64,000 nt of DNA, taken from Polytrichum commune (Eukaryota > Streptophyta > Polytrichopsida > Polytrichales > Polytrichaceae). Location of the stretch: the NCBI GenBank assembly GCA_950295325.1, contig OX485804.1:17794001-17858000 (forward strand), written 5' to 3'. The notes beneath the pieces were generated by a model. That model was not told the DNA's origin. It searched no databases and saw only the letters and a program-made list of their open reading frames with translations. Positions 30,500 through 43,307 of this stretch are shown one piece after another (the first letter of the stretch is position 1; each line of letters starts with the position of its first letter). Made by a program: the position numbers and the translations under genes.

Positions 30500-32275
30500 G
30501 GTGGTGGGTTGTGGAAGCCCATTGGGGCTTGGAGTTGAGGTAGGGTTCCTCCATTGTACATTTACGTGTAGACGGTTGCGTGGTTGTGGGTTGGAAGGCT
30601 TGGGAGGGTGGCAACAAAAGATTGTGCTATAACTTGTAGGTGTTGGTTTGCGAGTTGGAACTCCATAGCCATTGCTCCCATAGGTTGTAGCAATGCTTGT
30701 AGCTTGAACTTTGAGTATGTCGGTTGCCACCTCCACGGATTTGTCTGTGTTGAGGTTGATTGTAGACACCATCATGACAAGTTTTTCATCAGACTTCTCC
30801 TCCCAAGCTTGCATTGTACGGTTGAAGCTCTTCTCGGGTGATTGGTGGGTTGGTGAGTGTGGAGTCATGCATTGCTTGAGTTTTTTGTACAGTCGCCTCT
30901 CGGGTTAGGGCTTGGACTAAGCAAATGGCAGTTTAGGTGAGGTATGAACTCGACATGCCTCCCGAGGATGTAGGTGAATTTGTTTAACCACTCGGTGTAG
31001 AAAACAAGATTGAAACATTGTATGTAGCACCATCCGGCTTACCTATCTTTGTGCTTGGGGGTGTGTCCGAAGCTCACTCCAACGATGTTGTCTATGCCAA
31101 ATAGCTTCTTGATGGTTCTCACTATGGCAAATTGGGACTCCTTTTGGGGGAGGTTATTGACAATCAAGGTTGTGCTAATGCATAGCTTGGACGGGTTGTG
31201 GACGTCCTGATCATGTGTTACACTAACCTCGAGTTTCTCATGGTTGTAGAGTAAACCGTGCTCTAAGATTGAGTTTCTTGCTTCCTCAGTGGCTAGAGTA
31301 AGAAAAACGGAGTCCTTCAATACTTCGTCAAGGTCGAGAACTCAAGTTATTGGCCTCTGTAGTAGCTTTTACGTACTAGTGTGTTGAAGATACTATGTGC
31401 AGTGTGGTCGTGTAGTATATCACCTTTGATATGGAATCAAAGGTTTTGTGCCTTTGTGACCAATTTAAAGCCCTATTAAAGTGATGATCCACTCTCCCCT
31501 TTCAAGTTCCATCATGAGTACACGTTCCTCCTCTCAATAGTGCTAATCCATCTTTAAGCGGGTGCTTGAGATGTAGTTTGAGAAAGCCCGCCCAATTCTT
31601 GGTGATTTGGCTCAAACCAATATCAATTGGGCTTGAGTAGTCCATGCCAAGAAGTATGTTCTCGGGGGGGGGGGGGGGGGTAGTCATTGGTTGGAGTAGC
31701 AATATACGTGCGAACAAATGATAGGGTATTTTAAAAACATGGGGGCTAAAAATTATAAATGGACTTAAGAGTAATATAGGGTATCAAAAATGGCACTGGA
31801 CATCTTTAAAGTATGGAATAATAGGTAATTTGGAATTATAAGTAATGCAAGCCATTTTTTTATTAACCCAAAGTAGAAATTTACATAATGATAGCATGTG
31901 AAAAAAAGAAGAGAATTGAAAGTAATACCCCCCTATAAAATAGTGGTTGTTCGCACCTATATCCTTAACTTTTTAACACATTGCCCCCCCCCCCGAGAGT
32001 ATGTTCATCTTGTGTAGATGGTTGAGACTTGCACTTCGGGCATCACCGTTGCTCAATTTCTTGAATCTGGTGTCAAAGCAAATAATTATGTGGAAGCCCT
32101 CAAATAGCCTAGTGTCTTGTTTTACCATTTTCGTGTCTTGGAAGTTGTGTGAAATGAAGGTGGTATCCTGGGACCCCATCCGGCCTCTTATGTGGGTAAA
32201 GGCTTTGATATACCTTGGGAATGCTCGGCGGAGAATTTGGAAAGGCGACAAAAGGCGACAATACCTACTATGTCA
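30500..32275 (-). pseudogene. Decayed element-type ORF, interrupted by a MITE
   Basis: Minus-strand fragments align as one protein. Around 32000 the frame reads HLHKMNI and resumes after a 337-bp insertion as LLGMDYSSPIDIGLSQITKN. Further on are LSVT-like EKLEVSVTHDQD, LIVNNLPQKESQFAIVRTIK and FGIDNIVGVSFG, then an in-frame TAA at 31041-31039, then AGWCYIQCFNLVFYTEWLNK. Stops and shifts show it is dead. The style (repeated NNLP...ESQ and CYIQC motifs before a Gln/Pro-rich tail) resembles nucleic-acid-binding gag/ORF1 proteins of plant retroelements, but I do not recognise the family with certainty. Confidence 0.55.
31661..31997. mobile_element. MITE with poly-G/poly-C inverted ends, 8-bp target duplication
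   Basis: The element begins CTC followed by 17 G and ends in 11 C followed by GAG, so its terminal repeats are essentially homopolymers. AGTATGTT flanks it at 31653-31660 and 31998-32005. Removing the element and one copy of AGTATGTT restores the host ORF across the gap (MNI to LLG). Eight-base duplications suggest a hAT-type origin. It is 337 bp, non-coding, AT-rich inside. Confidence 0.8.
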
Positions 32276-32299
32276 CAAAATAATATGTAATGGACTAAC

Positions 32300-35200
32300 T
32301 TAATTATACTACTCTAGCCACGACCACACTGTACGCAAGGACTATCCTAAGTCTTTGTGTCAAGACTTCTGACTAACACATTAAATATTAGTTCCAGGAC
32401 AAAAGTAGCACAATATTAGAATAATGACCCAATTTATTTTTCCCAAAAAAAAATTAATACAACTCACAATAATTTTCTACCAAAAATTTAGTGTGGGTCG
32501 AGAATTAATATGGCCCACATTATTGTGTTCTCATCATTAGTATCAATATGGGCTCTAGAAAATTATTGTGGCTCACAGTAACATGATTATTATTAGTGTA
32601 ATTGATTAGTTTTTTTGCTTTGAATATTTTTCAACAAATTGCAGTCAAATAAGTTTTTATTATCAGTTTTTGAATTAAAAAATTCAAGAGTATGGATGTT
32701 TTTTTTTGCTGGTAAATGTCATGTGTGAGTCCTTGAGGTCATAAATGCATTATCCATTTGATTGTTACTATGGTTTGTATAGTCAACATTACTTGTAAGC
32801 CAAAAAAAATACTTCAATTTTTCTTGAGCACATAAATGCTACAATGGTTGGTAGTACGGTCCTCAATCAAATGACATTCTTCAAAGAAAATTGTATTTAT
32901 TTTCCACACCTTGTTCAATTAACCCATTTGGGGTTCACATAGTAGCTCCTGGCTATGCTCAACTTGGCTATGCTATGTGGATCGTCCATCATTCATGCCC
33001 AAATCTCTCTCTCTCAATTTTAAAACTTAAATAAAAAAATCAAAGTCAACATCATATTTCATTGTGTTGGCAAGTGCAACTTAATGACAAACTTTTAGAG
33101 TATATGAATAAATTGTATACTCTTTGAATCATGTATAATATAATCAAACATGTCTTCATAATCTTCAACCAAAAAATACAAGCAACTTATCTAACTTCTT
33201 GCCCAATAAATAGTTGACACTCCCCCTAGTGAAGCAATCACAATTGATCTTCCAGGAGTTCGGGATTAATAAAGGACATTTAACTCCGATCTTCAACTTG
33301 GTGCCTCAAACACTGTAGAAGAAAAAATGCTTGCAAGGCCTATTCATAGTTTTTTTCGTCAGTTTTAGGATGTGAAATTTTAGGCCACAACGCAATTAAA
33401 TTTTAGCAATTTTTATGTAAAGAATTAAGAAAATTTGGGGTTTGAATCTTTGTTCTTATTAAAAACAATTTAGTCAACTCTGCAGTGTTTGGAACCTTAA
33501 TTTTTGTGTTTGCTAGAAAATTTGAAAATATGGGAAATAATGAGGTTTTTGGGTTGTGGAGGTGATGATAAATGTTAATTTGGCTTTTTTGATTGCATTA
33601 ATGAGTTTTCCACATGTCACACATCTGTTGACTGGTACATGTGAAAAGTGAATGTAGCTTCAAAGTAAATGGATTTATAGAAGAAACCATAGGGGAGGCA
33701 TTTGTAGGGATATGAAGCATGTGTGATAAGTGGGTAATTTCAAGGTGGACTATAAAATAATGAGTATATTCATAGGATATTCCATATATTTGATGGATAT
33801 TCTTGAAACATATCCAATAAAATTATAAAATATTAATATACTTAGTAGCCTAGATTCAAATTAATATTTTATTATATTAGCTTATATACATATGTTTTTA
33901 AAGGATTTACTCCTTTGGATGTTGTTCCACCCTATTTTTTGGCACGTGATTCTTAATATCTTATAATGTTGATCTCCCTGGGCAAAGAAAGATACGTAAA
34001 CCTATAAGGTGTGCAAGGTCAATGTTTGGTGGTACAACCCAAGGTTTGGTGCCACAAGGATCTGAGTTCAAACCCACTTGTGCATTGATGAACACCCAAT
34101 TTGTTGTCTTCTTCAAGAGCCTACTTGGAGGATATATTCTTAAAAAAAAAAAAGTGTTGTTGAGTGAAGATGTTGTGTATTTAGGATTGTGACATTAGAT
34201 GTTATGATTTAATTGTACCATCAATCATCATGTCAATAATGACGGTGATGGACGTGACATACCAACTCTGAATTGGATAAAAAATTTAAATGATTGATGG
34301 CTGCCTAAAAGAATTGAGAAAAACCTTACCATTGACCACATCAACACACTCAAATTTGATTGGGTATGTGTGATTGACCAAAAATCCACAAAAACAATTG
34401 ACTGGATTCATGCACTTGTGTAGGATTGATTTGGTTGCTAATTTTTGTTTACATAGGAAAAATTCTACCCCCCCCCCCCCCCAATTTGCAATTGTCAAAT
34501 GACACTCCAACATGACTTGTTGGAAACTATTTTTCTCAACATAAAACATCAATATTGTACAAAACCTAATAAATGATATTAATTATTTTTCTTTTCAAAT
34601 TCAATTTTTGTAACATCAAGATAATTAATTTATGCAACATAAAAACAATAAAAAAAACAACAACAACATACTTGATGAGCTAAACGAGTGTTTTTTTTTT
34701 TAGTTTCATTTAGAAATTTTGTTCTCACTTTATACATATGACCAAATTCTCTCTGTGTCTTGAAACAACTCATGAAATTTCACATATGGAGCATGCTTAC
34801 ATCATGGAAGTTTACGTCATCTCCATATTAGAAACATGAGCTCACAACCTTATACAATGAAAGTTCAACTGTACGAAGACGACAATTTATTGACGATTGG
34901 GCTTCACGAGCATTCCATAAATCAAGCTTGCACATCTCACTTCCCAAAATGATCTCGAACATGCAGAAATTCGCTTGGCTATTAACATGGCAAAAAGCCT
35001 CGTGGCAAGGCAAAGGCAAAGGCACACTACCCAAGAGAACCATGCCTTCAAATTTCCTGGAACATGTTTCCTGGCGCCAAAGAGGATGCCTCCCTCCGTC
35101 CCTCCTTGTTCCCGTGTCTGAAGAAACTCGTGTTTCCAACCTCTCTAACATGGCGACAGCATGCACTGGAGTTTGATCTGCAAACCGGGATTCCATGGAG

Positions 35201-35800
35201 ATGCTGATGAGGAGGGAATCGGTATCCATTGGGCAACCAACCATACCACACAGTTGGATCATGGTATTCAAGCTAGATGGGTCTTAAGGTAGCGGTGCCA
35301 ATTCCCGTCCAAATTTCAGATGTGCCTAGTTGGGATGCTGAAACTATTTTTTTATAAATTTTGAGCGCTCCGCAAAGTTGGTGCAAGAGCAACTATGAAA
35401 AAAACAAAAAATTTCCAGCATGTCTATGATTTCCTACAAATTTTGAAAGGAAACCTTGTAGAGTGACCAACACTTGCACATAGGGTACGTGGTATATCCA
35501 CAGGGTGGATTTCTAAAACCGACCGTTGGTAGCCAATGAAATGCTGGCAGCATTGTGAATGGTAAAAGCACCTTGATAGGTGCTTTTGTAAACCCAGGTA
35601 CAAGCACCTAGATAAGTGCTTCTGACCCTAGGGGTTGACTTTAGGACCCGCACGGAAATTGGCGCCCCAATTTTAAGTGGCTCGATTTCTTCACTGGAGC
35701 CCTAGATTTGGTTAATATGTGGTTCGGTGAGGATCAAATTAAAGAGCAACCATCACAAAAACACATGTATAGAAGAGATTGGATTGCATCTTCAAATGTC
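32300..35800. other. AT-rich intergenic DNA, no gene
   Basis: No supportable coding region. It contains homopolymers (a 15-base C run at about 34469-34483, several A and T runs). The 147-codon frame at 35271-34828 (minus) shows no domain and no gene context. Confidence 0.45.
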
Positions 35801-35807
35801 AATAACC

Positions 35808-36229
35808 AAGGTAGAAATACCATAACCCGTGAAAATAAGGTGATTCGCATTGAAGATTTGGTCTGACAATCCTTTGATAATTTTCCAAGGTATATGAGAA
35901 AGATTCATGAAGAGTGCAATTTGTTTCATTATTTTCTGCCCTATACAAAAAATGCTACAATTTTTCAAAGTGGAAAGTTGTCCAAACCCCTACTCGTTCA
36001 CTAGATTCTCCCTACACCGAACACGGTAATCTGCATTTTCATACAGGACATCGCCTAAATCGGTTACCTCATGAGTACTTCAACACTTGACTCCCATTGG
36101 CTACACTAAGTGTACCGCATTGAAGTTGCCACCGAGCCATGATCGGTTTTAGAAATGGCACTTCACCATTGTGACGGGGGTCTAGTGCACGGCTAGAGGG
36201 TGGTTAACGGGTTATGGTATTTCTACCTT
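35808..36229. mobile_element. MITE-like element, copy 2 (422 bp)
   Basis: Perfect 23-bp terminal inverted repeats beginning AAGGTAGAAATACCATAACC. The sequence is about nine-tenths identical by eye to 2604-3026 and in the same orientation. The inside shares the block CATCGCCTAAATCGGTTACC. No clear target duplication was found. Confidence 0.85.
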
Positions 36230-36600
36230 ACTCTACATTCATTAGTCAACACAATTGGGAGGACCTATGTATCCAATCAAGAAATCAACAAACATGCACT
36301 TTGCTATAACGTAGGTATACCCAAAACCATCATCAATCCTAAAACCACCACCATGTACCACACGCATACATTTATTGTTTCCACATGTATGCATGTGGTA
36401 CATAGTGATGGTTTTAGGTTCGGTGATGGTTTTGAGTATATCTATCTTACCATAACGAAACCAAGGGAGCTCCGATTTTCAATTTGGGTTTTGTAGATGT
36501 TTTAGCGTGGATTTGTTGATGCAACACAAATTCTGTTATGTAGATCTAATCAGTAGAAGTTGGAGAACATGAAGAACGGACCAAGTAATATCCACATACC

Positions 36601-36860
36601 TTAAGGCCACTTCACGCATGAGATTGAAGGCATGTGACCATTGCATTCTAAGATCTCATTGGTGGAAAAGGCCGAGACCGTCCAACTTCACTTCATGTAG
36701 AAGGTGAAGGCCTAAGGGCGCAAACAAATTACCATGGATGAAAAGTCTACATGGATTCCTAGATGGCACAATGATGGTCTCCTACAATTTGCGTTAGGCC
36801 CACCTCCAACAAAGTGGACCAACAACGTACCTTGGTATCTCAAAACCATGGTTTCCTCGT
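36601..36860. repeat. Partial copy of the 51280-51783 inverted-repeat element
   Basis: It starts TTAAGGCCACTTCACGCATG and shares TCTCATTGGTGGAAAAGGC and AAGTCTACATGG with the left half of 51280-51783. The right terminal repeat is not found, so this copy is truncated or eroded. Confidence 0.6.
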
Positions 36861-36869
36861 CAAACGCCT

Positions 36870-39800
36870 AAAAGTGATAACAAAATGTTGCATAAAGTGG
36901 ATTTTATTTCATGATGCCCTCTATTGTTGTGATAAGTCCTCAAATATAGAATACCGAGATGAGATCTTTGAAACCTATCATGAAATGTCATGCTCAAAAG
37001 AAAATGGCTAAATGTAGTTTTGGACTTGAATTTCACGACCTTAAATATTTTGAACTTGAAATTTGTTTTCATCCTCCTTGAATTGACTATAAACTTGGGG
37101 TCATCATCAACTTTTTGTAGAAAAGCATCAATATTATCATATTTTGAACAAATTTTAGAGGATTACTTGTTCAACATCACCACTTGAGCACCACTTGCAT
37201 TGTCTTCTAGAATATGTAGATTTTTAAAACTATTTTTGTCAACATAAGTTGCTTGGATTTATAAATGAATATGTTGTTTAAATGCTTATGTTTTTTTCCA
37301 CAACTTTCATAGTCAATATATAGTTCTGAATCGCTTTCACTTAAACCTATGATGGAATCAAGAGTTGTCCACTTTATTGTGCTTGCACCCTATACTATTG
37401 AGCTTATTGACGTACGTGGGTGTTATTCAACTAGTCTTTCATGTTCTTCATCTTTTGTTGACAAGGGTTTATGCAACAAAGCTTATGTTGCAATAACAAA
37501 ATCTATGATGAAGCACCGACAAAACTCGGAGTGCATGTTGGACCTTCTTTCAGTATGTTATGATTATAAAAAGTGCATGTGTGGTTATTCTTTAGATGAG
37601 CACCTAGGTCCCATGTAGATAGTTTTTTTTTTTATTGGGTTCAAGTTAATGAAACCAACACATGGAAGGCTAAATAAGTGTCAGTTTGTGAGTCTAAGTG
37701 CAACTATTAGGTTAATTGATAGGCCATGACAAATTTTGGGTAGAATTGCATACCATAACATAGGGCATGCATTGTCCAATGTGATTTGTGAGGATAAGAA
37801 TACTCATGTTGGTCACTGTATAGGATTTTTGTGCACCACATACAGCAGAGGAGTATTTGTTTTAGGGCTATTTACCTCCAAGGTACGAATTAAAAGCTCC
37901 CTATAATTACTTAATTCTCTAAAATGACCTATTTTTTCATCCTATCATTACTTGTACCGCCCATGTCATTGCGATTTTTTGTAGTCTACAATCACTTCTA
38001 TTTTTTTTTAAATTAATTTAAAAGTGTTCACAATGCAAAAGTGGTGAGAAAAAACATGGCAACAAAAAGGCATAAAGCATACATATCATTGCAAAAACTA
38101 AGTCCAAAAACTTATCATACAAGTGAAAGACTTACCAAAACAAATCTTAACTTGTGCAAAATATGAGTATTGTCAACCACATCAGAGAAGAACAAGTGTG
38201 ATAACATGATGCATATCCCTCCAAGAGCATAACTTGTGATGAAGAACACAAGAATACTTAAGCATAAAGCAGTTCAAAATTGCTTTAAAATCTATAGTTC
38301 GACAACTCATAGAACATAACCTTCATGCATCAAAAAGGATGGCTTAGGGTGCAAACAAATCAAGAGTGAATGTGTGTTGACAAACACAACACCCGCTCTG
38401 TAAAAGTCTGACCCAAACACAAAGAAAACCGCAACCATTGCAGCTATACAAAAGTCTTCCGGTTCCCTACAAGTCTATGCACATGGGTTTAGGGTATGCA
38501 AAACAAAACTAACCTATGTAACCATGAGGCATGCGTATAATCATGCACCAAAAATACAAGTGATTTATGACAAAAAAAAAATATACAAATGCCAAGATCT
38601 AAGAGTAGGGTTTACCTAGACTCCCACATTGTCAACCAAACCATCACCATGACGGACAAAGTATTCTCGCGGCTAGCCTGACTTGAGGTAAAAACGGATT
38701 GCATAAAGGTCCGTTACGTCGAGGCATGCAAAAGAGCTTGTGCGACAATTTCTCTTCCAAATGAACCCTGAGCAAGGCATACGTTTCCTCCTCAAAAACC
38801 TTCAACTTGTTGTAATACTGCGACATAATAGAATCACCCTCCATACTCCACATCTTCACTTGAGTTGTCATCCATAAACACCAACACGGCCGCTCCAGTA
38901 GAAGCAGAATGATCAATCACAAGCCACGCACGGAAACTTTAAACCTTAAATAGCCTCCAAAACAACCATAAGAACTTTAGCCAAGAAAATCAAAACCCTA
39001 TATGGAACTTCATGGCCGCCCTTGATCGTAAAGCAACTACACGGAGATCCTAAACCAACTACAACAAGACATATTTGTTGGACTTTGTTACCATAAGCTT
39101 CAACAAGGAGGAGCTTCAACAAAAAGTATCCCAAAACACAATGGACTCGAGGAAGAAATAAATCCCTTGGTGTTTTTTTACAAAATGGCAGTGCAGGAAA
39201 ATGACTAGTAATGGATGTTGTGATTTTCATTCATTTTTGGGCAAACGATGAGCTATTTTTCATCTACCCCTCATGAGGCATGCGTACAAAGTTGATCCTA
39301 CTAAACATACATCCGAGGATCCTTATTTTCAGCCCCTATATTATTTTAACAAAAAGAATGGCCCATATTTATAACTTATCTACCTTACTTGTAATGGAAT
39401 TGTCAACTTTTAATGGACTCTTCATTATTTGGAATTATTTTATAAATCTTATGTCAAACAAATTTAATACTCCCTATATTATGCCACACGTCATTTTAAA
39501 AATACACTAAGTATATTAATGCACGTCATCAACTACCCGGGTAAGAATAACATTGTTATGTTAAACTTAAGAGGCACTCATTGGATTACATGCAATTGTG
39601 CAATCTCTTCTTTTATAGCCAACCATAATCCAGTAGTATCGACTTGTTGAACCATGGATTCAAAGTAGAGAGTCTCGGCTCAACAATTGTTTCATTTGAG
39701 TGTCAATATTTTCATAAAATTAGGGCCAAGAGCGCCCCAACCATGTACCAAAATCATTAATAAATTAAATAATATATAATAAATCATGAAATAATGTATG

Positions 39801-42500
39801 CAAAACCCTACGTATTGATGGGTTAATCAATTTAACCATTTAAGAGTCCGTCTACCCATTGTCTTTACCTAGAGTAACCAAAGGACAACAACCTCTAAGT
39901 TTCCAAAACCATGAGCCATTATAAGGTGGATGAATAAAAATGTCATTGTCCGTTCCTTGCTACTTTCAATGATGTTAATTACAAAATCAACTGGTTCCAA
40001 TAAATTTAGATTATTTTAGAGTTGACAATAATTTGAGCCACGGTCTAGAACAATGGTTTGTAATAGTCACCTTGGTAACTTCAATCCAATATTGATTAAT
40101 TCAAGGTTGTTCACAATTTGATTTCATGGTTAATGGCCATCCACTTGAATAATTATGTCATTTTAATCATAAATTCACTTTAAGCAATCTTTGATTTGCT
40201 AGAGCAAGTTCATTGTTACCCATTATTTCTTTATATAATGAAAACTCCCAAATTGGCCATGGTCAATCCTTACTTGTTTATTGTCCCATCATGACAAGTA
40301 TTTTGAGTAGCTTCTCGTGCAACAAATTACTGTTGAAGGGAAGTTTCCCAATTGTTCCTTGCAACTTGGGCACTTGTACCACATACCTTCCTCAATCAAT
40401 CACCAAGTAAACCTTATTGTTATTGGCTTGCTGCAAAGAGTGGTTTCCAACCAATGGCCAAAAATCTAGAGGCTATGGTCTTTCTCATACACATAGTTGA
40501 TTGTAATTGTATATTATTATTATTATTTTACCATACTTTCATTTAAGATAGAATAGAGTTTCTACAATCAAATGACAATTTCCAATGCTATTGGAATTTT
40601 TGAATTTTGTTTAAAAACTTCAGTTTTAATTAGGTCAATTAATCCCACTAAAAAGGCAACTATGTTGATCGCCAATGGATAATACACTTCAACATTTAAG
40701 GGGATTAATTCCCACCTTCTCTTCCTTGCGATTGGTACTCAATAACCCAAAGGAATTATTCCTATTTAGTTGGATATAAGAATCCTCACAATTGGGATCA
40801 GACTATTGATCCACTCCTTCATACACGTGGTGTTGAGGTTCACACTCCATCCTATTGTATTGATGAACTAGGGATGAACATCTAGAATCCAAATAAGACG
40901 ATGGTTCCGGACCCAATTATTAACATGCAATGAATGGCTTCGCACCCTTTCTCCTCTTTGCTTAGACTATTGCTTCAATAATTCAAGTCTATAATAATTC
41001 AACTACTCTTCCCCCAAGAGTCAAGCAACTAAACTATTCAATTTGCACAAGACAATTTGTCACGAAAATTCCACAATAAGTAACTATTCTTGCTCAAACT
41101 CAAGTGAACAATTTTCTCTCTACACCCACTTCAAGTAGTTTTTGAAACATGCAATTAGTACGTGATGACTAGCAAATCCAAATTGTACTCATAGCCACGC
41201 TCCATATACTTTTTGGAGCTCATATGAATAATATGTTCATTGTCAAAGTGAAGATTATGAGTTATTGAATGATCATGTATGTCCTCCCAATTATGTTGAC
41301 TATGACATTAGAATGGTTAACAAATTTTGAGCAAGTAGTCCAATCTATTTTCAGCACATGCCTTTTTGATGTATGTTCTTAGATTCACACCCAGTCATAC
41401 ACCACTCAAATATAGGTGTCCATTTAAGTTCAGACATTGAATTAGTTGCACGATCTGCCTTACATCAACCGATATTACTAACCGTAACTATACTAAATAG
41501 GATATTTAGTGTTTGATTATATTAATTGTATTTACCACCCTACCCTACTCAACACTAATTTTCAATTTCTTGATAATTAATGTTAGAAGATATGTTGGAA
41601 CATATTATGGAATTATCCTTTTATCATTTTAATTTTCTTTTTTTCCCATATCTGTACTAACACTAAATTCAGACATGTAACTTCCACATGTTACCGTAGT
41701 TGATATTTAGTGCTTGATTTTACATTTAATGTTACTTACTTTCATAGGGTTATTGACATTTAGTGTATGCGTTCGTATTTAATGTATCAAACACTAAGTA
41801 TCCTATTTAGTGTAGTGTACTTTGATGTGTGCAATCAGGTTGCCTTCTTGAATAGGTTGCCTCTTTACACATGCAAGTTACCTTGAGTCAAAATCATATT
41901 ACAGACGCTTATAACTTTGTTTATCAATCCGTATGGCAACTGAATGAACGGGGTCCAAAACCAATTGCTACACGAAATATGATATGTAGTGTATCTTACT
42001 ATTTGGAATTACAAAGTGCTATATCTCTTTACTATTGATGTATATTTTTACCAAGTAAAGTCATCAATGTTCTATAATGTCCAAACAACCAATTCAACAT
42101 TTGTTGGTAGAATATGAGATCTACAATAAATAGATATAGCATTGCATAATTCCAAATAATATGTGACATTAAACATCATATTTAGAGGAATTTATAGAAT
42201 ATACCTCCATGTTTCAAAGAAAACCAGAAAATTTTCTAACATGTAACCAGTTGGACTTGGAAACACTAGGATGTCGACATATTATGCCCGAAAATCTCCC
42301 CGGACACAGACAGGCACAGTAAAACAAATTCCTGAAATTTGTCGCGGTGGTAACAAACATCCAATATGGTTTGAAAGTCGACAAATTAGCGTGGGGCAAC
42401 CTTATCGCACATATGGATGTAGGTTAAAAGGAGGAGGTTGAAGGAATCTGTGATCTGTATAGAGACTCAGCTACCTGAAATCCGCAGAAGTAAATTCAGC
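36870..42500. other. AT-rich intergenic DNA with diverged repeats
   Basis: No gene is supported. About 41130-41340 shares words (AGCAAATCCAAATTG, CTCCCAATTATGTTGACTATG, TTTTGAGCAAG) with 56650-56830 and 63560-63760, so an old dispersed repeat family is present. About 41500-41820 shares the TTTAGTGTTTGAT and TCATAGGGTTATTG words with 13610-13800. Confidence 0.45.
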
Positions 42501-43307
42501 AGGGGCGGCGCGGAGCGTCAGGAATGGTGGATCCCAAGGCTCCGATTCTTCGGAGACGCAAAGATAAGCTTGTGTGAGCTGGAGGGGCACTCAAATTAGG
42601 CAGCCTCCCATTCTTTCTCTGCATTTGGTATTAATGCGTGCGAAGCCTGGTGTGCCAAACCAACCAACTTGTCTGCTTTTCTCGACCACCACCAAGATTA
42701 GCTTCTGAGAGACCTCACATCCTTAAATAATCCTGGAGCTCACTGGGTGGATCTTGGCCTCTAACTACGCAAGCAATGCCATGGTTTTAGCATACTTTCA
42801 AGGTGTTGGAGATTCTTTTAGGTTATAGGGCTTAGGGTGTAGAGTTCGGTAGAGCTGGTGCAATCATAGTTGCTCAACTTCAAATTGTTGATTCATGACA
42901 GCGATGTGCGAAAGGGCACACAAGAAGCGAGTCTCCAAGTGATGTTTTGAGAGTGATGGCACCGAAGTTTTACGAACGTTCATGAGTGGCATAATGGCAG
43001 TCATCTGAAGAATTTGTGTCTCGAAATGATGGAATTTGCAGATTTTTCACATGAATGGCAAACACCAACTTGCAACCAAGCACCAAAAAGATTGAATTTG
43101 CTTGGTTGCAAAATGGTGGAACTCATGGAAGGCGGACATTGATTGGAGTTCGTCATGGAATTGAGGCAGCAGATAACAAAACAAGATGATTTAGATTCAT
43201 GCGAGATGGTAAATTGCAATAATAATTGATATAAATGATAATGATGATTAATGGCAGCAATGTACAGAAATTTGAGTGGATCATGTGCTCTAATATGATA
43301 TGATAGT

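Noticed and set aside
34469-34483. C run as the end of a second G/C-ended MITE
   Set aside because: No partner G run or duplicated flank was found within a few hundred bases.
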